From NCBI RefSeq assembly GCF_004519405.1, contig NZ_SGWI01000006.1:405649-469648 (forward strand): a DNA stretch of 64,000 nucleotides, given 5' to 3'. The notes under the pieces are model-generated. The model saw only the letters and a program-made list of their open reading frames with translations, was not told the origin of the DNA and ran no database searches. The DNA comes from Pseudomonas sp. BCA17. GTDB lineage: Bacteria > Pseudomonadota > Gammaproteobacteria > Pseudomonadales > Pseudomonadaceae. Within the stretch, counting starts at the first letter, position 1. Each line of letters begins with the position of its first letter. Positions 41,960-50,609 of this stretch are shown in pieces. The position numbers were made by a program, and so were the translations under genes.

Positions 41960-42690
41960 GCGCCCGAGGCTCCTTTCCCTGTTGTGCATTCCATGCGCAT
42001 TCCTGTTGTGTCGGGCATCAAAAGTAAGGTCACGGGCTGGCGCAACGAACTCGGCGCAGGGCGTTCGACCTGTGCCGCGCCAAGGCTGCGCACCAGCGCC
42101 TCATCGCGTTGTTCATCGCCGGTGGAACTGACCAACCGGCTGTACTCGATCAGGCCGTCAGGACTGATCCACACCTGCACCAGCGCGCGAAAACTGCCGG
42201 GGCGGGTCAGCGGCGAGCGGCACAGGCTGGCTTCAATCGCCTGCTGCAACGCCGTGGCGTAGCTGTGATTGACCCACGCCGCATTGCGCGCCGACACCGC
42301 GCGGGCCGAAGGCACTTGAACGGCTTGGGGCACCTGCAAGGTAAACGCATCCTCACGCGCGTAGCGCGCCATCAGACCACTCCCCGTCAGCAGCATCGCG
42401 AGCGCCTCTTGCGCAGTGAAACGCCCGCGCACACCGATGGAGCGCCGGCCCCGCGTCAGTTCACGGTCGACCAGCACGGCCATGCCGGTGGCGCGGCTGT
42501 AGGCGTGCAGTGCGTGTTCAAGATCTTGCGCCGACAGGTCCAGCGTCAGCAGCTGCGGTTGCGCCTGGGCGGGCTCCAGCCCGCTGAGCAGCAATAGCAA
42601 GACCAGGGCGCCGACAGCTCGCCTCCAGCCCTTCTGCTCATCCCCCGCTCGCCATCGCTGCACGGCCGACGTGTCCTTGAAAACCGTCAT
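41956..42690 (-). CDS. vreA: VreA, receptor-like signalling protein without a barrel
   Basis: The 244-residue protein has a signal-anchor segment (ALVLLLLLSGLEPAQA, about 29-44), an STN (secretin/TonB N-terminal) domain at about 47-120 (LTLDLSAQDLEHALHAYSRA, FTAQEALAMLLTGSGL), a linker and a C-terminal TonB-like domain at about 140-235 (YATALQQAIEASLCR, VQVWISPDGLIEYSRLVSS). It has no plug or 22-strand barrel, so it is a short stand-in for the outer-membrane receptor of a FecA-type signalling system, as PA0674 is. The ATG at 42690 has a poor ribosome binding site; a GTG nine codons in, after AAGGACACGTCGGCC, is an alternative. Confidence 0.88.
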   Translation of the reverse strand: MTVFKDTSAVQRWRAGDEQKGWRRAVGALVLLLLLSGLEPAQAQPQLLTLDLSAQDLEHALHAYSRATGMAVLVDRELTRGRRSIGVRGRFTAQEALAMLLTGSGLMARYAREDAFTLQVPQAVQVPSARAVSARNAAWVNHSYATALQQAIEASLCRSPLTRPGSFRALVQVWISPDGLIEYSRLVSSTGDEQRDEALVRSLGAAQVERPAPSSLRQPVTLLLMPDTTGMRMECTTGKGASGA

Positions 42691-42817
42691 CCTGAGGCCC
42701 GTTTATGAACCTGATATTACGGTGACAGCAAAAAAAACATCACTGTGATGCAAAGTTCGCTGAACTACACTCTGCTCCGTTGACGGCCTCTTTTCACAGG
42801 CCCGCCAGGAGGCCCCG
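42691..42817. promoter_or_regulatory. divergent promoter region of vreA and the next exported protein
   Basis: The 127-bp gap between divergent starts holds a perfect palindrome CATCACTGTGATG at 42738-42750 and, on the - strand, CTGTCAC (42722-42728), whose 4-nt-spaced neighbour ATATCAG is only a weak second Pho half-site. The palindrome is a candidate operator. No promoter can be assigned with certainty. Confidence 0.4.
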
Positions 42818-43129
42818 ATGAAGCGTTTCCCCACCCTCGCCAGCTGGTTACTGTGCGCCACCTTGCCACTGGTCGCCCACGCTGAAACCGCTGCCACCGG
42901 CTGCACCGAAGTCACTGTGGACGGGTATAAGGCGCCCGACTATGGCTGCTTGAGCCAACAAATGGGCAACGACCCGGACGCCTCCAAGGCCGCGCAAAAA
43001 AACCGCGAGGCCCAGGACGTGCCGGTGAATAAACGAGCGCCAAACCAGGTGGGCCTGACCACGCCGGCAGCGACCAGCGTGCGCATGGGCAATACGTTTG
43101 GAACGTCGGTCAAACCGCAACGGCCTTGA
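42818..43129 (+). CDS. small exported protein of unknown function
   Basis: The 103-residue product has a signal peptide (MKRFPTLASWLLCATLPLVAHA) and a short mature part with two cysteines (GCTEVTVDG, GCLSQQMG) and a disordered, Lys/Gln/Pro-rich tail. AGGAGG precedes the ATG. It is divergent from vreA, so it may share control with the signalling genes. I do not recognise the family. Confidence 0.7.
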   Translation: MKRFPTLASWLLCATLPLVAHAETAATGCTEVTVDGYKAPDYGCLSQQMGNDPDASKAAQKNREAQDVPVNKRAPNQVGLTTPAATSVRMGNTFGTSVKPQRP

Positions 43130-43206
43130 AAACGCCGGCCACTTGATGAAACGTGCACCGGCGCGCGGGGCAAGCCGCCTTGCTACATGTGGACCGCGTA
43201 CATCAG

Positions 43207-44526
43207 TCAGGCCAGTGCCGCATTCGCAGGCACCGCCGCCGGACGCCCGCTGGCCACAAAGTCCTCCTTGCGCAATACCACCAGCGCTATCAACGACACC
43301 ACACCGGTGGCCACGTAGAAATACCACGGCGAAGTGATATCCCCCGTCACCTTGATCAACCATGTGGAGATCAACGGCGCACTGCCACCGAATACCGCCA
43401 CCGGCACGTTGTACGCTACCGCGATCCCGGTAGAGCGAATACGCGTCGGCAACAGTTCACTCATCAGTGCATAGGTCGACGACGCATACAGCCCGAACAG
43501 AATCGCCACCGCCATCAACGGCGCAAAGAACGTCGCCGGCGTGGCGGTCGGCGCCGACTTGAACAGCCAGAACATCGCCAACGTCGCCAGCGTCCCGATC
43601 ACCATCAGGAACGGTTTGCGCCCGTACTTATCGGTGAACGCACCGCCGAACGGCATCACGAAGGCCGCCGAGAAGCTTGCGACAAACACGTAGAGCAAGG
43701 TGGTACCGCTGTCGAACTTGAGGATATTGGCCATGTAGGTCGAGGCGAACGTCAGCACCAGGTAAAAGATCGAGCTGTGCAAGGTGATGATAAAGAACAC
43801 CAGGGCAATCGCCCGCTTCCACTGCCAGACTTCGCGCAAGGGTGCGCGCGAGGTTTGCCCTGCACGTTGCAAGGCCAGGAATTCCGGGCTGTCTTCCAGC
43901 TTCAAGCGGATGTACATGGAGATGAAACCCAGGGGCGCAGCGATCAGGAACGGCACGCGCCAGGCCCATTCCTGCATCACCTCGGCGCCCAGTACCCAGG
44001 TCATGCCGTTGGCGACCGCACCGCCGAGCAACAGGCCGAGTACCGCCGTCACCATCAGCCAGCAGGTGGCGAAGCCGCGACGGCCGGGGCCGGCGTATTC
44101 GGAGATGAAACTGGTGACGGTGCCGATCTCGCCGCCCGCTGAGAAGCCCTGTACGCAACGGACCAGGATCAGCAGGATCGGCGCGGCGATGCCCAGGCTC
44201 GCATAGGTGGGCAGCAAACCCAGCAACACGGTGGAGCCGGTCATCATTACCAGCGCCATGATCAGGGTTTTGCGGCGACCGATCTTGTCCGCCAAGGGGC
44301 CGAAGAACAGCCCACCCAAAGGCCGGATAAAGAAGCTCAGGGCGAATGCGGCAAAGCTGGCCAGCAGGCTGGTGGTGGGATCATCGGAGACGAAAAACGC
44401 CTGGCCGATGTACACGGCGAGAAAACCGTAGACGCCATAGTCGTACCACTCGATCAAGTGGCCGGAGGTGGCGCCGAGAAACGCCCGGCGCCGTTTGCGC
44501 ACCGTGTCTTGCGGGTGAATGCCCAT
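43207..44526 (-). CDS. MFS transporter, metabolite:H+ symporter (MHS) type
   Basis: The 439-residue protein has twelve membrane helices and the MHS signature parts ATSGHLIEWYDYGVYGFLAV, GPLADKIGRRKTLI, GGEIGTVTSFISEYAGPGRR and GGAFTDKYGRKPFL. Such carriers bring organic acids or amino acids in with protons. I start at the ATG at 44526 with GGAG upstream. It lies 44 nt after the acyl-CoA ligase gene and ends the thiolase-ligase-MFS operon, so it most likely imports the acid that the ligase activates. Confidence 0.88.
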   Translation of the reverse strand: MGIHPQDTVRKRRRAFLGATSGHLIEWYDYGVYGFLAVYIGQAFFVSDDPTTSLLASFAAFALSFFIRPLGGLFFGPLADKIGRRKTLIMALVMMTGSTVLLGLLPTYASLGIAAPILLILVRCVQGFSAGGEIGTVTSFISEYAGPGRRGFATCWLMVTAVLGLLLGGAVANGMTWVLGAEVMQEWAWRVPFLIAAPLGFISMYIRLKLEDSPEFLALQRAGQTSRAPLREVWQWKRAIALVFFIITLHSSIFYLVLTFASTYMANILKFDSGTTLLYVFVASFSAAFVMPFGGAFTDKYGRKPFLMVIGTLATLAMFWLFKSAPTATPATFFAPLMAVAILFGLYASSTYALMSELLPTRIRSTGIAVAYNVPVAVFGGSAPLISTWLIKVTGDITSPWYFYVATGVVSLIALVVLRKEDFVASGRPAAVPANAALA

Positions 44527-44570
44527 CGAAGGGACTCCTTGTCTGTTGTTCTGTCCATGAAAAAACGCGG

Positions 44571-46103
44571 CTAGCGAGTGGCGGCGATACTCGCGTCTTT
44601 CAACCACTGCCGCAAGTCGGTCTTGAGGATTTTGCCGTAGCTGTTCTTGGGCAACTCGTCACGGAACAGGTACTTTTTGGGTTTCTTGAAAGACGCCATG
44701 CGCGCGACAAACCACTCAGTCAGTTCAGCCTCGTCGAGCGGCTGGCCGCTGCGGGTCACCACAAACGCGACCACCGACTCACCCCATTGCGCATCCGCCT
44801 CCCCCACCACGCACACTTCGAACACCTCGGGGTGCTGGGCCAGCACCTCCTCGACTTCACGCGGGTATACGTTACTGCCGCCACTGATGATCACATCCTT
44901 GGAGCGATCCGTGAGCGTGAGGTAACCCGCCGCATCGAGAAAGCCGATATCGCCGGTCAGCAGCCAGCCATCGACCAGGGTCTGCCGGGTGGCCTCAGGG
45001 TTGCGCCAATAGCCTTGCATCACCGTGGCGCCACGCACGGCAATTTCGCCGCGCTCACCGGTCGACGCCGGCTGGTGCTGCTCATTGAGAATACGGATTT
45101 CAACACAGGACTGTGCGTGGCCGACGGACGCCGCCAGGGTTGCCCAGTCGGGGTGTTGGCGGTCGGCGATCACTGCCCGGGGCAACACGCTGATGGTCAT
45201 CGGGCTCTCGCCCTGGCCGTAGATCTGCACCAGGCGCGGGCCAAAGCTGTCGACGGCTTCACGCAGGTCGGCCAGGTACATCGGCCCGCCACCGTAGACG
45301 ATCGTCTTGATGCCTTCGCCGTGGTAACCCTGAAGCCGCGCCTGCCCGACCATGCGCTTGACCATGGTCGGCGCAGCGAACAGCGAGACATTGCCCAACT
45401 CGACCGCCAGGCCAAACAGCTCGGCCGCATCGAAGCCGTGGGAAACCGGCACCACGTGCCGCGCACCGCAGCGCACATGAATGAAGTTGTAGAGCCCGGC
45501 GCCATGGGACATGGGCGCCGCATACAGCGCCGCATCATCGGCACTGACCGGGTCGACATCCGTGGCGTAACACAGCGACATGGCGACCAGGTTGCCATGG
45601 GACAACATCACGCCCTTGGAGCGCCCGGTGGTGCCCGAGGTGTAGAACAGCCAGGCGGTGTCTTGGTCCTGGCGCAACACTGGTTGCGCCAAGGTCGGCC
45701 AACCACGGGTCGGCGGCAGCACATGACCGTCGAGCTCTTTGCAGCCCAAGGGCAAATCCCGCGACGAAAACACCCGGCCGCCGTCGGTAAAAATCACGCG
45801 AGCCTCGGCGTCAGCGGCGATCCACGCGGCCTCCGCCGGATGCAGCTTGGCATTGATCGGCACGGCCACCGCGCCCATCCACCAGATCGCATAGAGCAAT
45901 TCCAGGTAATCGCAGCTGTTCTTCATCAGCACCGCGACGGTATCGCCCGGCGCCAGGCCATGCTGGTCCACCAGGCAGGCGGCACGCTGGCGCACATGGG
46001 CGGCAAAGGTGGCGTAGTCGGCCACTTGGCGGGTGCCATCGAACAGGGCCGGCCGCTGTGGATGGCGGCGTTGGGTGTCGTGTAGCCAATTGGCGATGTT
46101 CAT
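44571..46103 (-). CDS. AMP-dependent acyl-CoA synthetase/ligase
   Basis: The 510-residue protein joins a carboxylic acid to CoA through an acyl-AMP. Motif A LFYTSGTTGRSKGVMLSH lies at about residue 152, the aromatic-pocket segment GGGPMYLADLREAVDSFGPR near 267, QIYGQGESPMT near 290 and the hinge GYLTLTDRSKDVIISGGSN near 395. The C-terminal catalytic lysine is in PKNSYGKILKTDLRQ. The substrate, a fatty or aromatic acid, cannot be read. It starts 3 nt after the thiolase stop, so the two are coupled. Confidence 0.88.
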   Translation of the reverse strand: MNIANWLHDTQRRHPQRPALFDGTRQVADYATFAAHVRQRAACLVDQHGLAPGDTVAVLMKNSCDYLELLYAIWWMGAVAVPINAKLHPAEAAWIAADAEARVIFTDGGRVFSSRDLPLGCKELDGHVLPPTRGWPTLAQPVLRQDQDTAWLFYTSGTTGRSKGVMLSHGNLVAMSLCYATDVDPVSADDAALYAAPMSHGAGLYNFIHVRCGARHVVPVSHGFDAAELFGLAVELGNVSLFAAPTMVKRMVGQARLQGYHGEGIKTIVYGGGPMYLADLREAVDSFGPRLVQIYGQGESPMTISVLPRAVIADRQHPDWATLAASVGHAQSCVEIRILNEQHQPASTGERGEIAVRGATVMQGYWRNPEATRQTLVDGWLLTGDIGFLDAAGYLTLTDRSKDVIISGGSNVYPREVEEVLAQHPEVFEVCVVGEADAQWGESVVAFVVTRSGQPLDEAELTEWFVARMASFKKPKKYLFRDELPKNSYGKILKTDLRQWLKDASIAATR

Positions 46104-46106
46104 GGT

Positions 46107-47285
46107 TCAACTGCGCCGCGCGTGCAGGACCGAGGCGTAGTTGGCCACTGCCATGCCGCCCATGTTGAACACCAGCCCGAACTCAGGGTTGGACGCCGCC
46201 AGGCCGATCGGCTCACCGGTCAACTGGCGAAACGCCAAGGCGTGCATTGATACGCCGGTAGCTCCCACCGGATGCCCTTTGGCCTTGAGCCCACCGGAGA
46301 GATTCACCGGCAGCCGCCCGCCCGGGCGCACCACGCCGCTGTCGAGCACACGGTGGCCCTCACCTTTGGGGGCCAGCCCCATGGCCTCGTAGATCAACAG
46401 TTCGGCGATGGTGAAGCAGTCGTGAACCTCGGCAAAACCCAGGTCGGCCAGGGTGATATTTGCGCCGCGCAACGCCGAGTGGATGGCCCGTTGCGGACCT
46501 TCGAAGGCGAGGATGTCGCGCCGGGCGATGGGCAGTGTGTCGTTGACCTGGGTCATCGCGCGAATCTGCACGTCGCGGCGAAACGCCTGCGCACGCTTGG
46601 GCGACGCCAGGATGATCGCAGCAGCACCGTCGCTGATCAGCGAGCAATCGGTCAGGCGCAGCGATTCGGCCACGAACGGGTTGCTCTGGGACACGTTGTT
46701 GCAGTGCTCGAAATCCATCACCCGGTGCATCTGCGCCAAAGGGTTGGCCATGGCATTGGAGTGGTTCTTGGTGGCGATGGCCGCCATCGAGCCCAGCGGG
46801 CAATGGTAGCGCTCGGCATATTGCCGCGCGGCGCGGCCGAACAATTGCGGGAAGCTCAGGCCGGCTTCGGCCGGGTCCTTCTGATAACCGGCACCGGCCA
46901 GGGCCTGGGTGACGGCGGCAGTCGAGGTGTGGGTCATCTTCTCGGCGCCCACCACCAATACCAGCTCGGCGCTGCCGGACAGGATCGCCTGGACCCCGGC
47001 CTGGATCGCCGCCGAACCGGATGCACAGGCATTCTCACAGCGGGTGGCCGGCTTGAAACGCAGCCTTGGGTCGGCCTGCAACAGTAACGAAGCGGCAAAG
47101 CCGTCGGGCACCAGCCCGGAATTGAAGTGGCCGAGAAACAGCGCGTCAATCTCTGAGGCATCGATGGCCGCGTCCGTCAGGGCTTCGCGGGTGACCTCGA
47201 CGATCAGGTCTTCGAGGGTGGTGCCTTCCAGGCGACCAAAACGCGAATGACCAGCGGCAACTATGGAGACGCAATCTGCAGGCAT
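46107..47285 (-). CDS. thiolase-family protein, SCP2/lipid-transfer type
   Basis: The 392-residue protein has the nucleophile cysteine in RCENACASGSAAI (about residue 72) and the histidine in GHPVGATGVSMH, but the late catalytic cysteine of ordinary thiolases is replaced in FGLVFNMGGMAVANY, as in SCP-x-type thiolases. It probably cleaves a beta-ketoacyl-CoA made from the ligase product. I start at the ATG at 47285 before PADCVSIVAAG; the AGAAG site is weak. It begins the operon and is divergent from the PAS-LuxR gene. Confidence 0.85.
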   Translation of the reverse strand: MPADCVSIVAAGHSRFGRLEGTTLEDLIVEVTREALTDAAIDASEIDALFLGHFNSGLVPDGFAASLLLQADPRLRFKPATRCENACASGSAAIQAGVQAILSGSAELVLVVGAEKMTHTSTAAVTQALAGAGYQKDPAEAGLSFPQLFGRAARQYAERYHCPLGSMAAIATKNHSNAMANPLAQMHRVMDFEHCNNVSQSNPFVAESLRLTDCSLISDGAAAIILASPKRAQAFRRDVQIRAMTQVNDTLPIARRDILAFEGPQRAIHSALRGANITLADLGFAEVHDCFTIAELLIYEAMGLAPKGEGHRVLDSGVVRPGGRLPVNLSGGLKAKGHPVGATGVSMHALAFRQLTGEPIGLAASNPEFGLVFNMGGMAVANYASVLHARRS

Positions 47286-47414
47286 ATTCAATTTCTTCTG
47301 GTGTGGGTGTAAACATTCCCTACAATGAACCACCCTTTGTCGCTCGCCAATTCGTGTAACTACTTACATGGATAAGTAGTAGCCGAAGCGATGTACAACG
47401 AGGCAGGACGCCCA

Positions 47415-48002
47415 ATGACTGTGTTTGAACCCCCTATCGAAGAGCTCGGGCGCCTGGCGTTCCAGTTGTCCCCTGCGCCGCAGATCGTCACCCGCCACCG
47501 CGTGATGGTCGACTGCAACGAAGCGTTCCTGAAGCTGTTCGGCTACACCCGCGAAGCCCTGGTCAACCAGTTGACCCTGCTGATCTACCCGTCACAGGCC
47601 GATTACCACGCCATCGGCAAGCGCAGCCATGACTGGTTGCTGGACAGTGAAAACGGCTTCTACGCCGATGAACGCTTCATGCAGCACAAAAACGGCGAAG
47701 TGTTCTGGGCCAGGTCCCACGGCTACACCCTCACCCCCGAAGACCCGTTCAAGCTGATGATCTGGCACTTCGAGCGCCTGGACCGCCCTCACACCGGTAC
47801 CGGCGACCTCACGCCTCGCGAGCGGGAAATCGCCATGCTGATCGTCAACGGTCTCAAGTCCAAGGAAATCGCCCTGCGCCTGGGGATTTCCCACCGTACG
47901 GTGGAGGTGCACCGGGCACGCCTGATGAAAAAGCTCGAGGTGAAGAACATTGTGGAGCTGGTGTCGAAGATGATTTTCGTCGGTGGGCGCAGTTGGTTAT
48001 AG
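47415..48002 (+). CDS. PAS-LuxR transcriptional regulator
   Basis: The 195-residue protein has an N-terminal PAS sensor domain (about 8-125; VDCNEAFLKLFGYTREALVN) and a C-terminal LuxR helix-turn-helix (about 133-190; LTPREREIAMLIVNGLKSKE, ISHRTVEVHRARLMKKL). It is divergent from the thiolase operon and 92 nt from the PsiD-like gene, and probably controls one or both in reply to a small ligand. I prefer the ATG at 47415 with AGGA about 8 nt upstream; an ATG at 47391 is possible. Confidence 0.87.
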   Translation: MTVFEPPIEELGRLAFQLSPAPQIVTRHRVMVDCNEAFLKLFGYTREALVNQLTLLIYPSQADYHAIGKRSHDWLLDSENGFYADERFMQHKNGEVFWARSHGYTLTPEDPFKLMIWHFERLDRPHTGTGDLTPREREIAMLIVNGLKSKEIALRLGISHRTVEVHRARLMKKLEVKNIVELVSKMIFVGGRSWL

Positions 48003-48094
48003 CCAACCATTACAAACCCCGGTCCCGCGCTGGCTACGCTGAACGTTGCTCAAGAGGAGCTTTCCCACGCAGCGATGTTTAAAGGACTAATACC

Positions 48095-49540
48095 ATGGCG
48101 CAATCCGATCGTTCTTCACCCGCCACTCAACCGCGTAAAACGCCACCGCCCGTTGAAAGCAGTGGTTCCAACCTGCTCACCCTGGACAACAGCGGCCCCG
48201 TGCAGATGGGCTTCTGGGTGCCCAACCGCGTCTGGGCAACCGCCAATTACCTGGTGCCGCTGCGCGATTACGTCGCCGCGATGAAAAAAGCCGGCACCCT
48301 CGCGCCCCTGCAGCCGCAACTGGCGGCATTCAAGCAATGGGTGACCAGCCACAGCGTGTACCGCATGTGGGTGATGTCGCTGATCGAGCAGTCCAACGCC
48401 TTCGTGATGACCCTGCCGCCCAACACTCGCGACCAGATCAAGACCCAGGATGGCGACGCCATATGGATCGAGGGCTATGACAGTTTCTTCGAGATTCTCA
48501 ACGAGATCGTCAGCACCTCGTCGTCCTTCAACGACACCGCCCAGGTGGGCACGCCGATGAATGGCTTCCTGGCGATTTCCATGGCCACCGAAGCCGGGGT
48601 TGCGCTGTTTCATGACGCGACCTTCAACCAACAATTCAAGCAGGTACTCGACACCTGGAACGCCTACCTCAAGAGCCCGCAATCGCTGGACAAACTCGAC
48701 ATTAACAATCCCGAGAAACCTGGCTCCTGGATCTCCAAGGCCGCCTGGCAAGCCGGGGTGTGGGACCAGATGGAGTGCGACCCGAAAAAACCCGGTTATG
48801 GCTTCGATTCGTGGAACGCGTTTTTCATCCGCAAGTTCGTGCCCGGTGCGCGGCCGTTCCAGGGTGATGCCAAGACCCAGGTCAATATCGGTTGCGAGAC
48901 CACGCCTTGGGAATACCAGGACAATATCGCCTTCGAGAGCGACTTCTGGATCAAGGACGTCAATTACTCGCTGCTGGACCTGTTCGCCGGCCAACCCCAG
49001 TGGGCCAAGCTGTTCGAGGGCGGTCAGCTTTACCAAGGGTTCCTGTCGGCCACCCACTACCATCGCTGGAACGCGCCGCTGGATGGCACCCTGGTGCGCT
49101 CATGGGTACAGCCCGGTACCTATTTCGCGCAACGCCCGGCGCAGAAGGAAGGCCCGGGCACTTGGGAAGGCACCGAATCACAACCCTACCTGGGTCATGT
49201 GGCGGCGCGGGCGATCTTTATTTTCGAACACCCCGCCTGCGGGTACGTGGCGTTGATCTGCATCGGCATGGTGGAAGTGTCGACCTGCATCATTGAACCG
49301 ACGTTTATCGTCGATGAAGGCAGCAAGCCGGTCACCATCAAGCGCGGTACCGAAATCGGTCATTTCGAATTCGGCGGCTCGACCCACGTGATGGTGTTCC
49401 AACGTGACCGCGTGCGCCTGGAAGAATGGGCGCTCAACGCCGTAGAGCACCGCCAGGCACCGAAGCCGACACCCATGGGCAGTGTGATTGCGACGGCGCT
49501 GGTGCCGCGCAAAGCCAAGGGGCCGACGCCGAACCACTAG
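48095..49540 (+). CDS. pyruvoyl-dependent decarboxylase, PsiD/phosphatidylserine decarboxylase-like
   Basis: The 481-residue protein has a long N-terminal domain (about 50-230) of the type that precedes the Psd domain in PsiD-like enzymes, then the decarboxylase part (about 240-460). It keeps the histidine of THYHRWNAPLDGTLVRSW and the self-cleavage segment HFEFGGSTHVMVF, where the serine after GG should give the pyruvoyl group. No membrane helix is seen, which favours a soluble amino-acid decarboxylase over a phospholipid enzyme. AAGGA precedes the ATG. The substrate is unknown; aromatic amino acids are a guess from the PsiD relation. Confidence 0.8.
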   Translation: MAQSDRSSPATQPRKTPPPVESSGSNLLTLDNSGPVQMGFWVPNRVWATANYLVPLRDYVAAMKKAGTLAPLQPQLAAFKQWVTSHSVYRMWVMSLIEQSNAFVMTLPPNTRDQIKTQDGDAIWIEGYDSFFEILNEIVSTSSSFNDTAQVGTPMNGFLAISMATEAGVALFHDATFNQQFKQVLDTWNAYLKSPQSLDKLDINNPEKPGSWISKAAWQAGVWDQMECDPKKPGYGFDSWNAFFIRKFVPGARPFQGDAKTQVNIGCETTPWEYQDNIAFESDFWIKDVNYSLLDLFAGQPQWAKLFEGGQLYQGFLSATHYHRWNAPLDGTLVRSWVQPGTYFAQRPAQKEGPGTWEGTESQPYLGHVAARAIFIFEHPACGYVALICIGMVEVSTCIIEPTFIVDEGSKPVTIKRGTEIGHFEFGGSTHVMVFQRDRVRLEEWALNAVEHRQAPKPTPMGSVIATALVPRKAKGPTPNH

Positions 49541-49553
49541 GTACGAGAAATAA

Positions 49554-49590
49554 GGGTCAGGCCACCATTGCTTTGAATGGGGTCTGACCC
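49554..49590 (+). terminator. hairpin after the PsiD-like gene
   Basis: GGGTCAG (49554-49560) pairs with CTGACCC (49584-49590), and ACCATT with AATGG inside. It begins 13 nt past the stop codon. No T-tract follows, so termination is likely but not certain. Confidence 0.5.
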
Positions 49591-49594
49591 AGAC

Positions 49595-49667
49595 GTTTGA
49601 GCACCTGGCGTTGCAACTGTCCCCTGCGCCACCCATCATCACCGACCGCGTGATGGTCGACACGCCC
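49595..49667 (+). pseudogene. remnant of a second PAS-LuxR gene
   Basis: This stretch encodes LALQLSPAPPIIT..RVMVD, nearly the same as LAFQLSPAPQIVTRHRVMVD near residue 15 of the PAS-LuxR regulator 2.1 kb upstream, and the DNA matches closely with one 3-nt gap. The match breaks off just after GTGATGGTCGAC. The rest of 49541-49928 has no convincing gene. It is the 5' remnant of a paralogue or of a partial duplication. Confidence 0.8.
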
Positions 49668-49928
49668 CCGCCCCCTCTGTTGCAAGCTCGCGAAAAAGCC
49701 ACGCCGCCATCCGCAAGGGCCAGCAGCTGTGCAAGCCACTCGCTCGATATTGGCCACTGCGAACGTCTTGAGTTGATCTTTGACTTCATCCGTGTGTCGA
49801 CATGCACAACAGGACTCGCCACTATCTCGATTCGTAGAGATGGCTCACGGGCACTCGGATCAGTCAATTTTTTTCAATTAGAGAAAGTCGTCCAGGCACA
49901 CCTGCCTGGGCCGGACTCAGGAATGCCA

Positions 49929-50501
49929 ATGTTTGAACATATCGACCTCAACGCGCTGATTGCCGTCTACGGCTACTGGGTCATTTTCATCGGGTGCCTG
50001 CTGGAGGGCGAAACAGTTTTGATCCTCGGCGGTATGGCTGCACACCAGGGCACCCTGCAAATCCTGCATGTGATCGGTTGGGCCACCCTGGGCGGCATAC
50101 TGGGCGACCAGTTGCTGTTCTGGACCGGACGTTATTTCGGGGAGCGCTTGCTGCCAAAACTCAAGCGACACCAGGCTGCGATCAAACGGGTCGAGGGCCT
50201 TATCCATGGCCACCCCAAGACGTCTGTATTCGCCGTGCGCTTTCTCTACGGAATGCGCCTCGTGGGTCCCATGGTGATAGGTGCCAGCGGTCTGGCCCCC
50301 TGGCGTTTCGCGCTTATCAATGTGCTGAGTGCGGCGGTCTGGGCAACCCTGTTCGTCAGCGCCGGATATTGGGCCGGCGAAGCATTACAGCATTTCCTCG
50401 GTGACCTGAAGCCCTATCGCCTGCCGATCTTTCTCGCGGTGGTGGCACTCGTGACCCTTACTGCGCTGGTGCGGTATGTGCGTAGACGATCCAAGGGGTA
50501 G
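49929..50501 (+). CDS. DedA-family membrane protein
   Basis: The 190-residue protein has four to five membrane helices and the DedA/SNARE-associated signature: EGETVLILGGMAAHQG, a conserved GDQLLFWTGRYFGERLL, and FLYGMRLVGPMVIGASGL. Such proteins move lipid carriers (undecaprenyl phosphate or phosphatidylethanolamine) across the inner membrane. I start at the ATG at 49929, which has AGGA 8 nt upstream; the frame is open for 300 nt more through the LuxR remnant, which explains a false longer reading. Confidence 0.87.
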   Translation: MFEHIDLNALIAVYGYWVIFIGCLLEGETVLILGGMAAHQGTLQILHVIGWATLGGILGDQLLFWTGRYFGERLLPKLKRHQAAIKRVEGLIHGHPKTSVFAVRFLYGMRLVGPMVIGASGLAPWRFALINVLSAAVWATLFVSAGYWAGEALQHFLGDLKPYRLPIFLAVVALVTLTALVRYVRRRSKG

Positions 50502-50609
50502 CCACACTAAAGCGGCGTTTTAGTGCTGATGTGATGACCGGGCTGCGCAAGCGGTACGCGTAGCTGAGGTGCCGACGGGCAGCAACAGACCTGCCGCCCG
50601 CCTCTCTGC

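Noticed and set aside
49611..49928. Long N-terminal extension of the DedA protein
   Set aside because: The extra 106 residues translate the LuxR remnant and non-coding DNA; a ribosome binding site and the family start lie at 49929.
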